DNA from: Rhodospirillales bacterium
GTDB taxonomy: Bacteria > Pseudomonadota > Alphaproteobacteria > JAJFIK01
NCBI GenBank assembly: GCA_021775005.1
Contig: JAJFIK010000013.1
Span: 1-64,000 of the forward strand
DNA: 64,000 nt
Direction of reading: 5' to 3'
Part shown: in pieces, positions 1 through 9,151 of the stretch
Position numbering within the stretch: position 1 is the stretch's first letter
Layout: every line of letters begins with the position of its first letter
Program-made: the position numbers and the translations under genes
Notes under the pieces: model-generated
Seen by the model: the letters and a program-made list of their open reading frames with translations, nothing else
Database searches by the model: none
What the model was told of the DNA's origin: nothing

Positions 1-1167
1 GGCGCGCTGGGCTTTTCCACTTCGCGCACCGCCATCCACAAATCCAAAAGCGGCGTTCATGTGCCCGGCACCTATGCCGCCATGGACGAGGTCTTTGGCA
101 TTGGCAGCGCGTTGCGCGATGCAGGGGCGGGCGTGTTTCAAATGGCCATTGATCATCACGAGTCCGACAAAAACTTTGATTGGATCAAGCGCCTGGCCAA
201 AGAAACCGGCCGTCCGGTCCTCTTCAATCTGGTGCAGGCTGATCGCGCGCCAGACATCTGGAAGGGCATGCTCAAGCGACTTGAAGAAGCAGGGCGCGAA
301 GGCATCCCTGTTTACGGCCAAACCGCCGGTCGCCCGGTGGGGATATTGTTTAATTGGCGCGGCAGCGTGCATCCCTTTGTGCTCACCGAAACCTGGCAAG
401 CCATGAAGGGACTGCCGTGGGATGAGATGCTGCCGAAATTGCGCGATCCCGCTACCCGCGCAGCCATGTGCTCTGACGAAGTGATGCACTGGGATGACTT
501 TGTGGACCTCATCATGACCGGGCACCACAAAATGTTCCCCATTGGCGCGGCGCAGAATTATGAGCCAAGCCCGGAAAAATCCATCAAGGCCATGGCCGCA
601 GCCGCAGGGCAAAACCCCCGCGAGCTGATCTATGACGCGCTTATGGCTGACGACGGCGAGGGCGTGATTTATTTCCCGCTGTTCAATTACTCAAACGGCA
701 ATTTCGATGTGCTGCATGATCTCATCATGCATCCGCGCACGGGGCTATCGCTTTCAGATGGCGGCGCGCACTGCGGCACCATTGTGGATGCCTCCATGCC
801 CACCTTCATGCTGACGCACTGGACGCGGGATCGAAGCCGCGGGCCCCGCATTCCCCTTGAGCAGATGGTGCGCATGCAAACCGCCGACACGGCGCAGCTT
901 TTTGGCTTGCGAGATCGCGGGCTCATCGCGCCGGGCTATCGCGCGGATCTCAATTTGATGGATTATGACAAGCTCGCCCTTGGCCGCCCGCATCTGGTGT
1001 GGGACTTGCCCACCGGCGCCAAGCGTTATGTGCAAGGGGCGGAGGGCTATGTCTCCACCATTGTGCAGGGCGAGCCTATCTTTGAGAACGGCGAGGCCAC
1101 CGGTGCCTTGCCGGGCAAGCTGCTGCGCGGGCCGCAAGCGGCACCCATGGCACGCGCGGCGGAGTGA
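1..1167 (+). CDS. D-aminoacylase-like amidohydrolase, 5' end missing
   Basis: The frame is open from base 1 to the stop at 1167, so the gene begins before the window and about 388 residues are visible. The visible start GALGFSTSRT, the SDGGAHCGT stretch and the C-terminal GLIAPGYRADLNLMD segment are typical of the N-acyl-D-amino-acid deacylase branch of the metal-dependent amidohydrolases (amidohydrolase family 3). Such enzymes hydrolyse N-acyl-D-amino acids or similar amides in the cytoplasm; the real substrate cannot be read from sequence. The GTG at 61 lies inside the conserved barrel and is not a start. The gene converges with the toxin gene only a few bases downstream. Confidence 0.85.
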   Translation, partial: GALGFSTSRTAIHKSKSGVHVPGTYAAMDEVFGIGSALRDAGAGVFQMAIDHHESDKNFDWIKRLAKETGRPVLFNLVQADRAPDIWKGMLKRLEEAGREGIPVYGQTAGRPVGILFNWRGSVHPFVLTETWQAMKGLPWDEMLPKLRDPATRAAMCSDEVMHWDDFVDLIMTGHHKMFPIGAAQNYEPSPEKSIKAMAAAAGQNPRELIYDALMADDGEGVIYFPLFNYSNGNFDVLHDLIMHPRTGLSLSDGGAHCGTIVDASMPTFMLTHWTRDRSRGPRIPLEQMVRMQTADTAQLFGLRDRGLIAPGYRADLNLMDYDKLALGRPHLVWDLPTGAKRYVQGAEGYVSTIVQGEPIFENGEATGALPGKLLRGPQAAPMARAAE

Positions 1168-1173
1168 GGTCGA

Positions 1174-1578
1174 TCAAGGTGAATATTGTTCTATCTTGCC
1201 TTTTCCAGAAATTTTTGGCGCAAAGCAGTAAGGGGCCGGCGCGCTTACCTCAGCATGCTGAACAATCCGTGGCCACCACCTCACCAACTTCCATGCTTTA
1301 TCGTCAAATCCTAGATTACCCCAGCCTTTAGTCATCACGTATACTAAAAGACCACAATTCGCTATTGCCTCGCGTTCAATTGGATTCTTCTTGAACAAAT
1401 CACACGACAGGATTATCCAGTTTCCTTCTTTGGAAAGCGCGCTTATCCAATCCGGATCTTTGGCGTCATGTTTAAATTTGTCTACGTGTGCGACGATTGC
1501 GTGTTTGTCAGGGGCATATAATTGGTTGAGTGCTCGGGGAAGCCTCGGGCTCAAGTTAGCGTCGAAGATGAACCTCAT
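1174..1578 (-). CDS. DUF5615 PIN-like toxin of a toxin-antitoxin pair
   Basis: 134 residues starting MRFIFDANLSPRLPRAL, the hallmark N-terminus of DUF5615 PIN-like proteins (acidic DAN motif near the start, a second acidic patch in DPDWISALSKEG around residues 42-53, and CDLF in the middle). These are presumed ribonuclease toxins. The ATG overlaps the stop of the upstream antitoxin by four bases (ATGA), so the two are translationally coupled. The region looks more AT-rich than its neighbours, fitting horizontal acquisition. Toxin activity is inferred from the family and the gene pairing. Confidence 0.75.
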   Translation of the reverse strand: MRFIFDANLSPRLPRALNQLYAPDKHAIVAHVDKFKHDAKDPDWISALSKEGNWIILSCDLFKKNPIEREAIANCGLLVYVMTKGWGNLGFDDKAWKLVRWWPRIVQHAEVSAPAPYCFAPKISGKGKIEQYSP

Positions 1579-2270
1579 GCAGCTCTAAGGCTCTCTTCTT
1601 CAATTTTTTCGTATTTAAGCGCAGCGCGAACAAGCTTGGGCGATATTTCAAACCAAGCTGCCACACGTGAGACAGACTTCTCCACGAGAAATCCTTGTGC
1701 TAAAGCAGCCGTCGGAATACCCGCAGCAGCTATCGTCGGCTTCCCAAAGTTTCGTTCTGGGTCGATGACTACCGATCTACTCGGCCACATTGGATACCAG
1801 CGCTTAGCAAATACGTCGCCGAACTCGATACCCTTGTAGAGAGAATCTTCTACTATCGAGCGTATAGTGTAGTTGTTCCTGTTTAGGTCATAAAGTCGGC
1901 TTGAGCCTAGCTCTTCAATTTCGGAAAATATTCTAACTCCGTCGGTTCTGAATCGCTGAATCGAGAAAGCGTGATTGCTATTGAAATGTTCAGACGCGAG
2001 CCGTGCCGCTTGCCGAACAGCATACAGACTAACGCCCTTCTCGCGGAAGATTTTGATGAAGCGAACTTCCAGCAAATCAGCAAATGACAAGACGTCTTCG
2101 TCGATGTCGGCGAAGTCTCGGCGCCATACGGCATTCACAAAGTGTTGCTGCTTATCTCTCTTGTAACGATACCCGAACGCCCAATGGCGGACGTCACGGC
2201 TGCTCACTGCGGCTAACGATGCAACGTCAGAGACATTATATAGGCCTGTGCCAATAACTTTGTTGATCAC
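1575..2270 (-). CDS. DUF433-type antitoxin with MerR-like N-terminal domain
   Basis: 231 residues. The N-terminus (YNVSDVASLAAVSSRDVRHW) resembles a MerR-type helix-turn-helix, and the C-terminal part (VIDPERNFGKPTIAAAGIPT onward, about residues 165-222) is a DUF433 domain, a second small HTH fold common in antitoxins. DUF433 and DUF5615 genes typically sit together as a toxin-antitoxin module, as here. The protein probably represses its own promoter in the 200-base gap before the MacB-type permease gene and neutralises the downstream toxin. It is longer than the usual 70-100-residue DUF433 antitoxins because of the extra DNA-binding domain. Confidence 0.72.
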   Translation of the reverse strand: MINKVIGTGLYNVSDVASLAAVSSRDVRHWAFGYRYKRDKQQHFVNAVWRRDFADIDEDVLSFADLLEVRFIKIFREKGVSLYAVRQAARLASEHFNSNHAFSIQRFRTDGVRIFSEIEELGSSRLYDLNRNNYTIRSIVEDSLYKGIEFGDVFAKRWYPMWPSRSVVIDPERNFGKPTIAAAGIPTAALAQGFLVEKSVSRVAAWFEISPKLVRAALKYEKIEEESLRAA

Positions 2271-2471
2271 CTTGTACTCCCTCTAGGGCGCACCACCTTG
2301 ACCCCCAATGCCCAATTAGAGAATCACAATCTCCAACCTGTGGAAAGGGTGTTGATAATGGGTTGATTTTGCAGGGTAATTTGTCCCGACACACCGATCA
2401 GTGGCCTGTTCGGACTTAGAGGCGCAGAAGCTGCTTGGTGACCTATTGCAATCGCCGACTTAGGCTTCAGC

Positions 2472-3686
2472 CTATTCGTATCTCAGCGCCTCGATGGGGT
2501 CGAGGCGTGCGGCGCGGAACGCGGGGAAGAACCCGAACGCAATGCCGATAATGCCGGAGAACACCACGGCGATAATCACCGCTTCCTGGCTCACCAGAAA
2601 CGGAAAGCCCAGCGCGCCGGCGGCAAGGTATGAGACGCCCACGCCCACGGCCACGCCGATAATGCCGCCCATAATGGAGAGCAAGATCGCCTCCACCAGG
2701 AACTGAATCAGCACATCCATTTCCTGTGCGCCAATGGCGAGGCGAATGCCGATCTCCCGCGTGCGCTCGGTCACCGACACCAGCATGATGTTCATCACGC
2801 CAATGCCGCCAACCAAAAGACTGATACCCGCAATGGCGCTGACGAAAATGGTCATGATGCCGGTTACTTGGGCGATCTGCGCTTGCACTTCTTTAAGGTC
2901 TTGAATGAAGAAGTCGCTGTCTTGATCGTCGCGCACCCGGCGGCGCTCTCGCATCAGCTGCGTCACGCCTTCAATGGCATCTTCGCGCGCCTCGTCAGAG
3001 ACGGCATTCATAAAAACCAATGTGACATCGCGATTGCCCGCGAGCCGGCGCTGCACCATAGCAAGGGGCGCGACCATAAAGTCGTCCTGGTCGTTGCCAA
3101 AGGTGTCGGCGCCTTTTTCCTCAAGCAGCCCGATCACTTCGCAGTTCACTTCACTGTTCGCGCTGAGGCGAATTTCCGCCCCCACGGGGTCTTGCACCCC
3201 AAAGAGCTCCCGCCGCACGGTCTCGCCGATGACGCAAACCGGGCGGCCCGAGCGGAGCTCCCCTGCGGTAAAGGTGCGACCGCGCACAACATCAAGATTG
3301 CGAATGGCAAAATAGTCATTGGTGGTGCCGCGCACGCTTGAGCCATAATTCTCGTTGCCATTGACGGCCATCACCACCTGGGTGAGCACCGGGGCCACCA
3401 TCAACACGCTGGGCACTTGTTCGCGAATGGCGTCCACATCGTCTTCGGTAAACATTTGCACCAGGCGGTTGGCGCTGCCCTGGTTTTGATCGCCGGGCAC
3501 CAGGGCAAGCAGGTTGTTACCAAGCTCGGAGAGATCGTTTTGCACTTGCTGGGTAGCGCCGTTGCCTAAGGAGACAACAATGATCACCGCACCGACACCG
3601 ATAATAATGCCCAAGGTGGTGAGGATGGAGCGCATCAGATTGGCGCGTATTTCGCGCATGGCAATGAATACTGTTGAGAAAAACAT
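2472..3686 (-). CDS. MacB/FtsX-family ABC transporter permease
   Basis: 404 residues: a transmembrane helix near residues 20-42, a large periplasmic MacB_PCD-like domain, then three C-terminal helices (about 280-395) ending in the FtsX-type segment FPAFRAARLDPIEALRYE. It lacks a nucleotide-binding domain, which the upstream gene provides. The start overlaps the stop of that ATPase gene by one base (TAATG). With the adaptor further upstream it should form a MacAB-like tripartite pump or a periplasmic mechanotransmission system exporting a macrolide, peptide or lipid. The substrate is unknown, and no outer-membrane channel gene lies nearby. Confidence 0.9.
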   Translation of the reverse strand: MFFSTVFIAMREIRANLMRSILTTLGIIIGVGAVIIVVSLGNGATQQVQNDLSELGNNLLALVPGDQNQGSANRLVQMFTEDDVDAIREQVPSVLMVAPVLTQVVMAVNGNENYGSSVRGTTNDYFAIRNLDVVRGRTFTAGELRSGRPVCVIGETVRRELFGVQDPVGAEIRLSANSEVNCEVIGLLEEKGADTFGNDQDDFMVAPLAMVQRRLAGNRDVTLVFMNAVSDEAREDAIEGVTQLMRERRRVRDDQDSDFFIQDLKEVQAQIAQVTGIMTIFVSAIAGISLLVGGIGVMNIMLVSVTERTREIGIRLAIGAQEMDVLIQFLVEAILLSIMGGIIGVAVGVGVSYLAAGALGFPFLVSQEAVIIAVVFSGIIGIAFGFFPAFRAARLDPIEALRYE

Positions 3687-4405
3687 TAGCGGCTCCCTCC
3701 GCCAGAAAATGTATCAGACGTGATGTGGCCATCCTTGAACACGATCTGACGCTTGGCATAGCTCGCCATGTCTTCCTCGTGGGTGACGAGCAAAATGGTG
3801 ATGCCTTCTTCCTCGTTAAGGCGGCGCAAGAGCTGCATGATCTCGTGGCTGCGTTCAGAATCCAGATTGCCCGTGGGCTCATCGGCTAAAAGCAGCGCCG
3901 GCTCTGTAGCAATGGCCCGCGCAATGGCAACGCGCTGTTGCTGTCCGCCGGAAAGCTCAGATGATGAGTGATGCACCCGGTCAGAAAGCCCCACGGCATC
4001 AAGGGCGGCGAGCGCCGTCTTACGCCGTTTGCGGGCGGAGGTCCGGCGATAAACCATGGGCAGCTCAACATTGGAAAGTGCCGAGGTGCGCTTTAGCAAG
4101 TTGAAACCCTGAAACACAAAACCAAGGTAATGACGCCGAAGGAGCGCGCGCTGGTTTCGCGTCAGCGTGCCCACGTCCACACCGCGAAAAAAGTAATTGC
4201 CGCCGGTGGGGGCATCAAGGCAGCCCAGGATATTCATACTGGTGGATTTGCCCGAACCTGAGGAGCCCATCACCGCAACAAATTCGCCGTCATCAACGGT
4301 GAAGCTTACCCCGTCAAGGGCGCGCACTTCCGCTTCGCCCTCGCCGTAGAATTTTGAAACATTTGCGAACTCGATGAGACGCTGCTCATTACCAGTGACG
4401 GACAT
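3686..4405 (-). CDS. MacB-type ABC transporter ATP-binding protein
   Basis: 239 residues with all ABC ATPase motifs: Walker A GSSGSGKST, signature LSGGQQQRVAIARA, Walker B LLLADEPTGNLD and an H-loop in LLVTHEEDMA. The LADEPTGNLD form is characteristic of the MacB/LolD/FtsE subfamily. It is cytoplasmic and powers the FtsX-like permease translated directly after it. It starts 11 bases after the adaptor gene, forming a three-gene adaptor-ATPase-permease operon. Confidence 0.93.
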   Translation of the reverse strand: MSVTGNEQRLIEFANVSKFYGEGEAEVRALDGVSFTVDDGEFVAVMGSSGSGKSTSMNILGCLDAPTGGNYFFRGVDVGTLTRNQRALLRRHYLGFVFQGFNLLKRTSALSNVELPMVYRRTSARKRRKTALAALDAVGLSDRVHHSSSELSGGQQQRVAIARAIATEPALLLADEPTGNLDSERSHEIMQLLRRLNEEEGITILLVTHEEDMASYAKRQIVFKDGHITSDTFSGGGSR

Positions 4406-4416
4406 ACTGCCGCCCC

Positions 4417-5616
4417 CTATTGGTTGCGAACGATGTCGGTGATCACTTCCGCGCCGGCATCGGCCAAGCCGTCGAGCACCTGGGTCAAGCGGCCATCGCT
4501 GGCCCCCACCACGAGATCATAGGGCTGCGGTTCGCCATCTTCGCCTTGCATCCAAACCTGTCCGCGCTCTACGCCTTCGCTGTTTTCAGGGCGCTCCACA
4601 TCTTCAAGGTCCGGGGGGATGAAGCGCAGCGCGCCATTGGGAACAAGAACCGCGTTCTCAATAGTATCAACGGTGATATCCGCAGTGGCGGTCATGCCGG
4701 GCATAAGCGCCAGGTCAGGATTGTCTACCAGCAGCAACGCCTCATAGGACACCACGCCGGAAACTTCCCGTGGGGCGTTACGCACTTGCGCGATCACCGC
4801 GCTGAAGGTGCGGTTGGGATAGGCGTCCACAGTGAAGGTGGCTTGCTGTCCAGCGTTTACAACGCCGATGTCGGCTTCATCCACGTCCACCTGCAGTTCC
4901 ATGGAGCGCAAATCCTGCGCGATGGTGAAAAGGTGCGGAGTTTGAAAACTGGCGGCAACGGTTTGGCCGGGCTCGATCAAACGATCCAGCACAATGCCGT
5001 CGATAGGGGAGCGGATTTCCGCTTCCCCAAGGCGTGAGCGGGCGCTGTCCAGTGCGGCCTGGCTTTGCACCACGCCGGCTTCGGCGCGGGCGATGCTGGC
5101 GCGGGCGCGGGCATATGCCGCTTGCTGCGTTTCCAGCGCCTGGTTCGAGGCATTGCCCTGGTCCACAAGAGCGCGCACCCGGTCCCGCTGGCTGCGCACT
5201 TCCCGGGCGGTGGCATTGGCTTCGGCGAGGGACGCTTCAGCGGAGGCGAGCTGCGCTTCGGCCTGAACCACGACGGCCTGAAGTTCTTCGGTGTCGATAA
5301 GCGCCAGCAGCTGGCCAGCCGTGACCTCATCATTAAAGTCCACCAAGACCTCTTGCACGATGCCGGACACTTCCGCACCCACTTCCACCTGATTGGTGGG
5401 TTGAAGCTGGCCAGTGGCGGTTACTTCAATGACCAGCGTGCCGGTGGTAACCTCAGCGGTTTCATATTCGGTGGGCTTGGGCCCGCCGGAAAGGGCGCTG
5501 ACGCCGATAAATCCAACGACGCCTATGACCGCGACAATACCAGTCCAGAACTTCCAAGTTCTGCGCTTCTTGCCTGCTTTCAATTTTGCTGAAACGTCGC
5601 TTGCTGTGCCGTGCAT
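4417..5616 (-). CDS. MacA-like periplasmic adaptor (HlyD family)
   Basis: 399 residues. An N-terminal membrane anchor (about 22-42) is followed by a lipoyl/barrel-sandwich half (VEVGAEVSGIVQEV), an Ala/Gln/Glu/Arg-rich coiled-coil hairpin (about 110-190), the second lipoyl half (IRSPIDGIVLDRLIEPGQTV) and a beta-barrel domain. This is the usual layout of MacA-type membrane fusion proteins, which connect an inner-membrane ABC pump to a TolC-like channel. It is the first gene of the operon, so the promoter should lie just upstream of 5616. Confidence 0.9.
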   Translation of the reverse strand: MHGTASDVSAKLKAGKKRRTWKFWTGIVAVIGVVGFIGVSALSGGPKPTEYETAEVTTGTLVIEVTATGQLQPTNQVEVGAEVSGIVQEVLVDFNDEVTAGQLLALIDTEELQAVVVQAEAQLASAEASLAEANATAREVRSQRDRVRALVDQGNASNQALETQQAAYARARASIARAEAGVVQSQAALDSARSRLGEAEIRSPIDGIVLDRLIEPGQTVAASFQTPHLFTIAQDLRSMELQVDVDEADIGVVNAGQQATFTVDAYPNRTFSAVIAQVRNAPREVSGVVSYEALLLVDNPDLALMPGMTATADITVDTIENAVLVPNGALRFIPPDLEDVERPENSEGVERGQVWMQGEDGEPQPYDLVVGASDGRLTQVLDGLADAGAEVITDIVRNQ

Positions 5617-6114
5617 GATCCCAAAACCTCTAACCTGAATGCCGCGCCCTCATGGGCAGCGGCTACTCAATGTGATGATCCTCACAATATGGATGGATGC
5701 GCCCAAAACGTCTCTCAAAACGAGCGGACGCTTTTGTTGGGGGGTCTGAATCAGCCAAAAATTGGCTCTAGGTATAGGGATCTGCCGCATCGCGGCGCGT
5801 TAGTGTGGCAGAGTACCGCGATTGATGGGGAGCAATTTCACCAAATCGTTGCATTTTGAACGCTCATCAACGCCAGTATTGAGGCAGTTGAGAATGTCGA
5901 GGCAGCCTTGGAGTATGTCTTTATCCCAGGTTCACTCTCAACATCTACAGCTTCGCCTTCCAGTCTTTCGCCAAAGTCTCTATCGGCTTGCCAATAACAA
6001 AAAAAGCGTCGGCATGTTGGCCGTCACAGAGCGCAAATGCAATTCTGGCAATACCGTAGAGGCTTGACGAGCCCACCAAGCCGCTTGGGCCAACGGCATG
6101 CAATAATTCGCTGC
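5617..6114. other. Intergenic stretch between adaptor operon and pyrE
   Basis: About 500 bases without a convincing gene. It must hold the promoter of the minus-strand adaptor operon and the 3' untranslated region of pyrE. The only clear structure is a 24-base copy of the 3' end of oppC at 5772-5795. The short open frames here lack ribosome sites and recognisable protein features. Confidence 0.5.
5772..5795 (-). repeat. 24-bp direct repeat, copy of the oppC 3' end
   Basis: This stretch is identical over 24 bases to 6970-6993, the last codons of the OppC-type permease gene. Read on the minus strand it encodes RDAADPYT followed directly by a stop codon, just like the real gene, although the stop codon itself differs (TAG here, TGA in oppC). 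Similarity ends sharply on both sides. The two copies bracket pyrE. Confidence 0.85.
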
Positions 6115-6756
6115 TCAATTTTTTGGTATGAAATCCGATGCGGTGAAAATCGATCGAAGCTCAAGATCGTGCTCTGCCAGGTTTTCGACCGCACCGTCTT
6201 CACGGTCAACAAGGGCTAGAACGTACTTGACGACGGCCCCGTCTTCGCGAGCTGATTGGATTGCTTTTAATACTGAGCCACCAGTTGTCGTCACGTCGTC
6301 TATCATCACCACGTGTTTGCCGGCGAGGGTTTCGGCCTGCTTTAAACCTTCAACCAAAAGGCCGGTACCGTGGGATTTCCGTTGTTTTCGCACAAAAAAA
6401 GCAGAGATAGGCGTGGTACTTGCGGCGCTGATGGCACAGACGGTGGATACCAAAGGGACGGCCCCCATTTCTAAACCGCCAATGTAGTCAGGATGCAGCG
6501 CTTCAATCTCTTCAAACAACAGACGAGCACAAAGAATAGCCCCCAAAGGGTCCATCATTGTTGCCTTCATGTTGAAGTAGTAGGGGCTCTTTTTCCCAGA
6601 CGCCAACTCAAACAGTTCTTCGGGATTATACTTAAAGGAGTGCGCAGATATGATTTTTTGCAGCTCACTACGCGCCTCTTGAGTGCGGTCGCCCGACCGC
6701 TGGTGCGCTTCCGTAATCGGTTCAAACTTGGTCAAATCTTCCGCGTAGCTCATCAT
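6115..6756 (-). CDS. pyrE: Orotate phosphoribosyltransferase
   Basis: 213 residues with the PRPP-binding loop HVVMIDDVTTTGGS (about residues 148-161), FELASGKKSPYYFNMK near the start (orotate-binding region) and an RKQRKSHGTG flexible loop, all typical of PyrE. The enzyme joins orotate and PRPP to give OMP in pyrimidine synthesis in the cytoplasm. It is a single gene, not in an operon. The surrounding bases look more AT-rich than the neighbours, and the gene lies between two copies of a 24-bp repeat, suggesting it was inserted here. Two adjacent ATGs (6756 and 6753) could both serve as start. Confidence 0.93.
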   Translation of the reverse strand: MMSYAEDLTKFEPITEAHQRSGDRTQEARSELQKIISAHSFKYNPEELFELASGKKSPYYFNMKATMMDPLGAILCARLLFEEIEALHPDYIGGLEMGAVPLVSTVCAISAASTTPISAFFVRKQRKSHGTGLLVEGLKQAETLAGKHVVMIDDVTTTGGSVLKAIQSAREDGAVVKYVLALVDREDGAVENLAEHDLELRSIFTASDFIPKN

Positions 6757-6965
6757 GTCCCCGTTTATATTGCACCGCCCGCAGCAGCGATTCGCGCAAT
6801 CTCCATGATGCGGCCCTCATGTCAAGCGGTCAAACATTGACCAGCGCTGCGCCATAATCGCCCGAATTTGTGGCTCGCAGGGCTCACAAAGGAGAGCGTG
6901 GCCCAACAACTGACACCATTTTCACCATCCGGCAAGAGGTAAGGCATTGTTTTTATTAAGATTTA

Positions 6966-8102
6966 TCAAGTATAGGGATCTGCCGCATCGCGGAGGCCAT
7001 CGCCGAAGAAATTAAACGCCAAAATGGTCAGGATCACCGGCAGCATGGGCAGCAAAAGCCAGGGATAGAACTCCACCGCCGCAAGGTTCTGGGCCTCGTT
7101 CAAGAGCACCCCCCATGAGGTAATGGGCGAGCGCAAGCCCAGCCCGAGGAAGGAAAGCGCGGTTTCGCCCAAAATCATCGTCGGGATGGAAAGGGTCGCG
7201 CTGGCGATCAGATGGCTCATGAAGTTGGGTGCAAGATGGCGAAAGATGATGCGTCGCGGCGACGCGCCCATAAGCCGGGCGGAGGTGACGAAGTCTTCCT
7301 CGCGCAAGGCCAAAAATTTGGAGCGCACCGCGCGGGCGAGCCCGGGCCAATCCAGCAGCCCCAAAATGATGGTGATGCCGAAGTAAACCAATATGGGCGA
7401 CCAGCGGATAGGGATGGCGGCAGAGAGTGCCATCCACAACGGCAATTCCGGCAGGGACCGGATGAGCTCAATAAAGCGCTGCACAATGTTGTCGACCCAG
7501 CCGCCAAAATATCCCGCGACCCCGCCAATGATCAGCCCCAGCACAAAACTGATGGTGATGCCCACCAGGCCCACCGTCAGCGAAATGCGGGTGCCGTGAA
7601 CAATGCGGCTGAACATGTCACGGCCCAAGCGATCGGTGCCCATCAGGAACAATGTGCCGTCTTCATCGGGGCAGACAAAGTGGAAGCTGCCCGGCGCAAG
7701 ACCCCAAAACCGATAGCTCTCTCCCATGCAGAAAAACCGTAACGGGTCCGCTTCGCCTGTGGGCACATAGATGCGGCGGAACGTGTGCAGGTCGACGGTT
7801 TGCTCATAGGCTTTGGTATGCGGGCCAATGAAGCGGCCCTCATGCATAAAGTGAATGGCTTGCGGCGGTGCGTGAATAAAATCGGCGTGGCGTGTGCGCA
7901 CATCGTAAGGCGCAATTAACTCCGTAAACGGAATGCTGGCATAGAGCACAACAAGAATGAAGGCGGAGATTACCGCCAGCTTATGGCGCTTGAACTTGAG
8001 CCACATGAGCGCCAGGGATGACGCATCGGCGGGCAGAGCGCGGCCTGCATCACGCTCCGCATCAGGGCTAAACGGGGCAGGGTTGACGTAGTGCTCCGTC
8101 AT
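6966..8102 (-). CDS. OppC/DppC-type peptide ABC transporter permease
   Basis: 378 residues. An N-terminal helix (about 34-57) is followed by an unusually long periplasmic segment (about 60-155), MGTDRLGRDMFSRIVHGTRIS (the OppC family hallmark) and five further helices with the EAA loop. The end, FFGDGLRDAADPYT, is the conserved OppC C-terminus. The start overlaps the stop of the OppB gene by four bases. It forms the inner-membrane channel together with OppB for a peptide-like solute. The long loop before the DRLGRD motif recalls permeases of alphaproteobacterial peptide or sugar-peptide importers. Confidence 0.93.
   Translation of the reverse strand: MTEHYVNPAPFSPDAERDAGRALPADASSLALMWLKFKRHKLAVISAFILVVLYASIPFTELIAPYDVRTRHADFIHAPPQAIHFMHEGRFIGPHTKAYEQTVDLHTFRRIYVPTGEADPLRFFCMGESYRFWGLAPGSFHFVCPDEDGTLFLMGTDRLGRDMFSRIVHGTRISLTVGLVGITISFVLGLIIGGVAGYFGGWVDNIVQRFIELIRSLPELPLWMALSAAIPIRWSPILVYFGITIILGLLDWPGLARAVRSKFLALREEDFVTSARLMGASPRRIIFRHLAPNFMSHLIASATLSIPTMILGETALSFLGLGLRSPITSWGVLLNEAQNLAAVEFYPWLLLPMLPVILTILAFNFFGDGLRDAADPYT
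6970..6993 (-). repeat. 24-bp direct repeat at the intact oppC 3' end
   Basis: Partner of 5772-5795; it covers the codons for the last residues of the OppC permease. The segment between the two copies, about 1.2 kb, contains pyrE only. Confidence 0.85.
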
Positions 8103-9124
8103 GATGGCGCTTCTCCATCCATGCGGATACGCGGGTCAAGCCAGCCCAGCAGCAAGTCTGACACCAGCATGCCGAATAGAGTCAGCACAGCCACAAACAA
8201 CAGAATAAATCCGGAGAGATAGATGTCTTGGGTTTGCAAACTCGTCAGCAGCACCGGGCCAATGGTGGGCAGGTTCAAGACCAGCGAGACGATCACCGAG
8301 CCTGACACAAGCGAGGGCAGCAGGTTGCCGATGTCGGCGATGAACGGGTTTAGCGCCATGCGAAGCGGGTATTTGATCAGCGCGGCGGTCTCCCCCATGC
8401 CTTTGGCGCGGGCGGTAGTGACGTAAGGTTTCTGCAGCTCGTCGAGCAAGTTCGCACGTAAGCGGCGGATCATGGCGGCGGTCCCTGCTGTGCCAATGAC
8501 GATTACGGGCACCACCATGTGCTGCATGACAGAGAGAAATTTCGAGAGCGTCCACGGCTCGCCGAGATATTCCGGGGCCATCAATCCGCCAATGGAAACA
8601 CCGAACCAGCGATTAAAATAATAAAGAAGAATAAGTCCGAGCAAAAAGTTCGGTGTCGCAAGGCCCAAATATCCCAGGAAGGTAAAACCGTAGTCGCCGA
8701 CGCTATAGGGCCGGGTGGCGGAATAAACCCCGATGGGGAACGCCACAATGTAAATGAACACCACCGTGGCAAGGTTCAGCACCACGGTGAGCACAATTCC
8801 CTCGCCGACAATTTCCGACACCGGGCGTTCATAGGTAAATGACCAGCCCAGGTCCCCTTGCAGCAATCCGGAAAATCCCCGATTGCCCGGATACGCCCCG
8901 ACCCAGATTAGATAGCGCGTGAACAAAGGTTCATCGAGATCGTATTGTTCATAGAGCGCTTCAACGCGGGCGATGGCGGCATCTTCACCGCTGGCGCGCA
9001 TTTCATCAATACGGTTGGAAAGGATATCGCCTTCCGGCAGCTCAATGATCAGAAATATCAAAACGCTGACCGCGATCAATGTCGGGATCATCATCATGAT
9101 ACGTTCGATGGTAAAGCGCAGCAT
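8099..9124 (-). CDS. OppB/DppB-type peptide ABC transporter permease
   Basis: 341 residues with the classic OppB start MLRFTIERIMMMIPTLIAVS, a periplasmic domain containing YDLDEPLFTRYLIW and GDLGWSFTYERPV, and then the binding-protein-dependent permease domain with five predicted helices and the EAA-like loop (RAKGMGE). It lies 27 bases downstream of the binding-protein gene and is coupled to oppC. It is the second channel subunit of the importer. Confidence 0.93.
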   Translation of the reverse strand: MLRFTIERIMMMIPTLIAVSVLIFLIIELPEGDILSNRIDEMRASGEDAAIARVEALYEQYDLDEPLFTRYLIWVGAYPGNRGFSGLLQGDLGWSFTYERPVSEIVGEGIVLTVVLNLATVVFIYIVAFPIGVYSATRPYSVGDYGFTFLGYLGLATPNFLLGLILLYYFNRWFGVSIGGLMAPEYLGEPWTLSKFLSVMQHMVVPVIVIGTAGTAAMIRRLRANLLDELQKPYVTTARAKGMGETAALIKYPLRMALNPFIADIGNLLPSLVSGSVIVSLVLNLPTIGPVLLTSLQTQDIYLSGFILLFVAVLTLFGMLVSDLLLGWLDPRIRMDGEAPS

Positions 9125-9151
9125 TAACGAGCGTCCAACGGCCTTGGCTGA

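Noticed and set aside
5822-6067. 81-codon plus-strand frame upstream of pyrE
   Set aside because: No ribosome site and no protein features; opposite to the surrounding genes.
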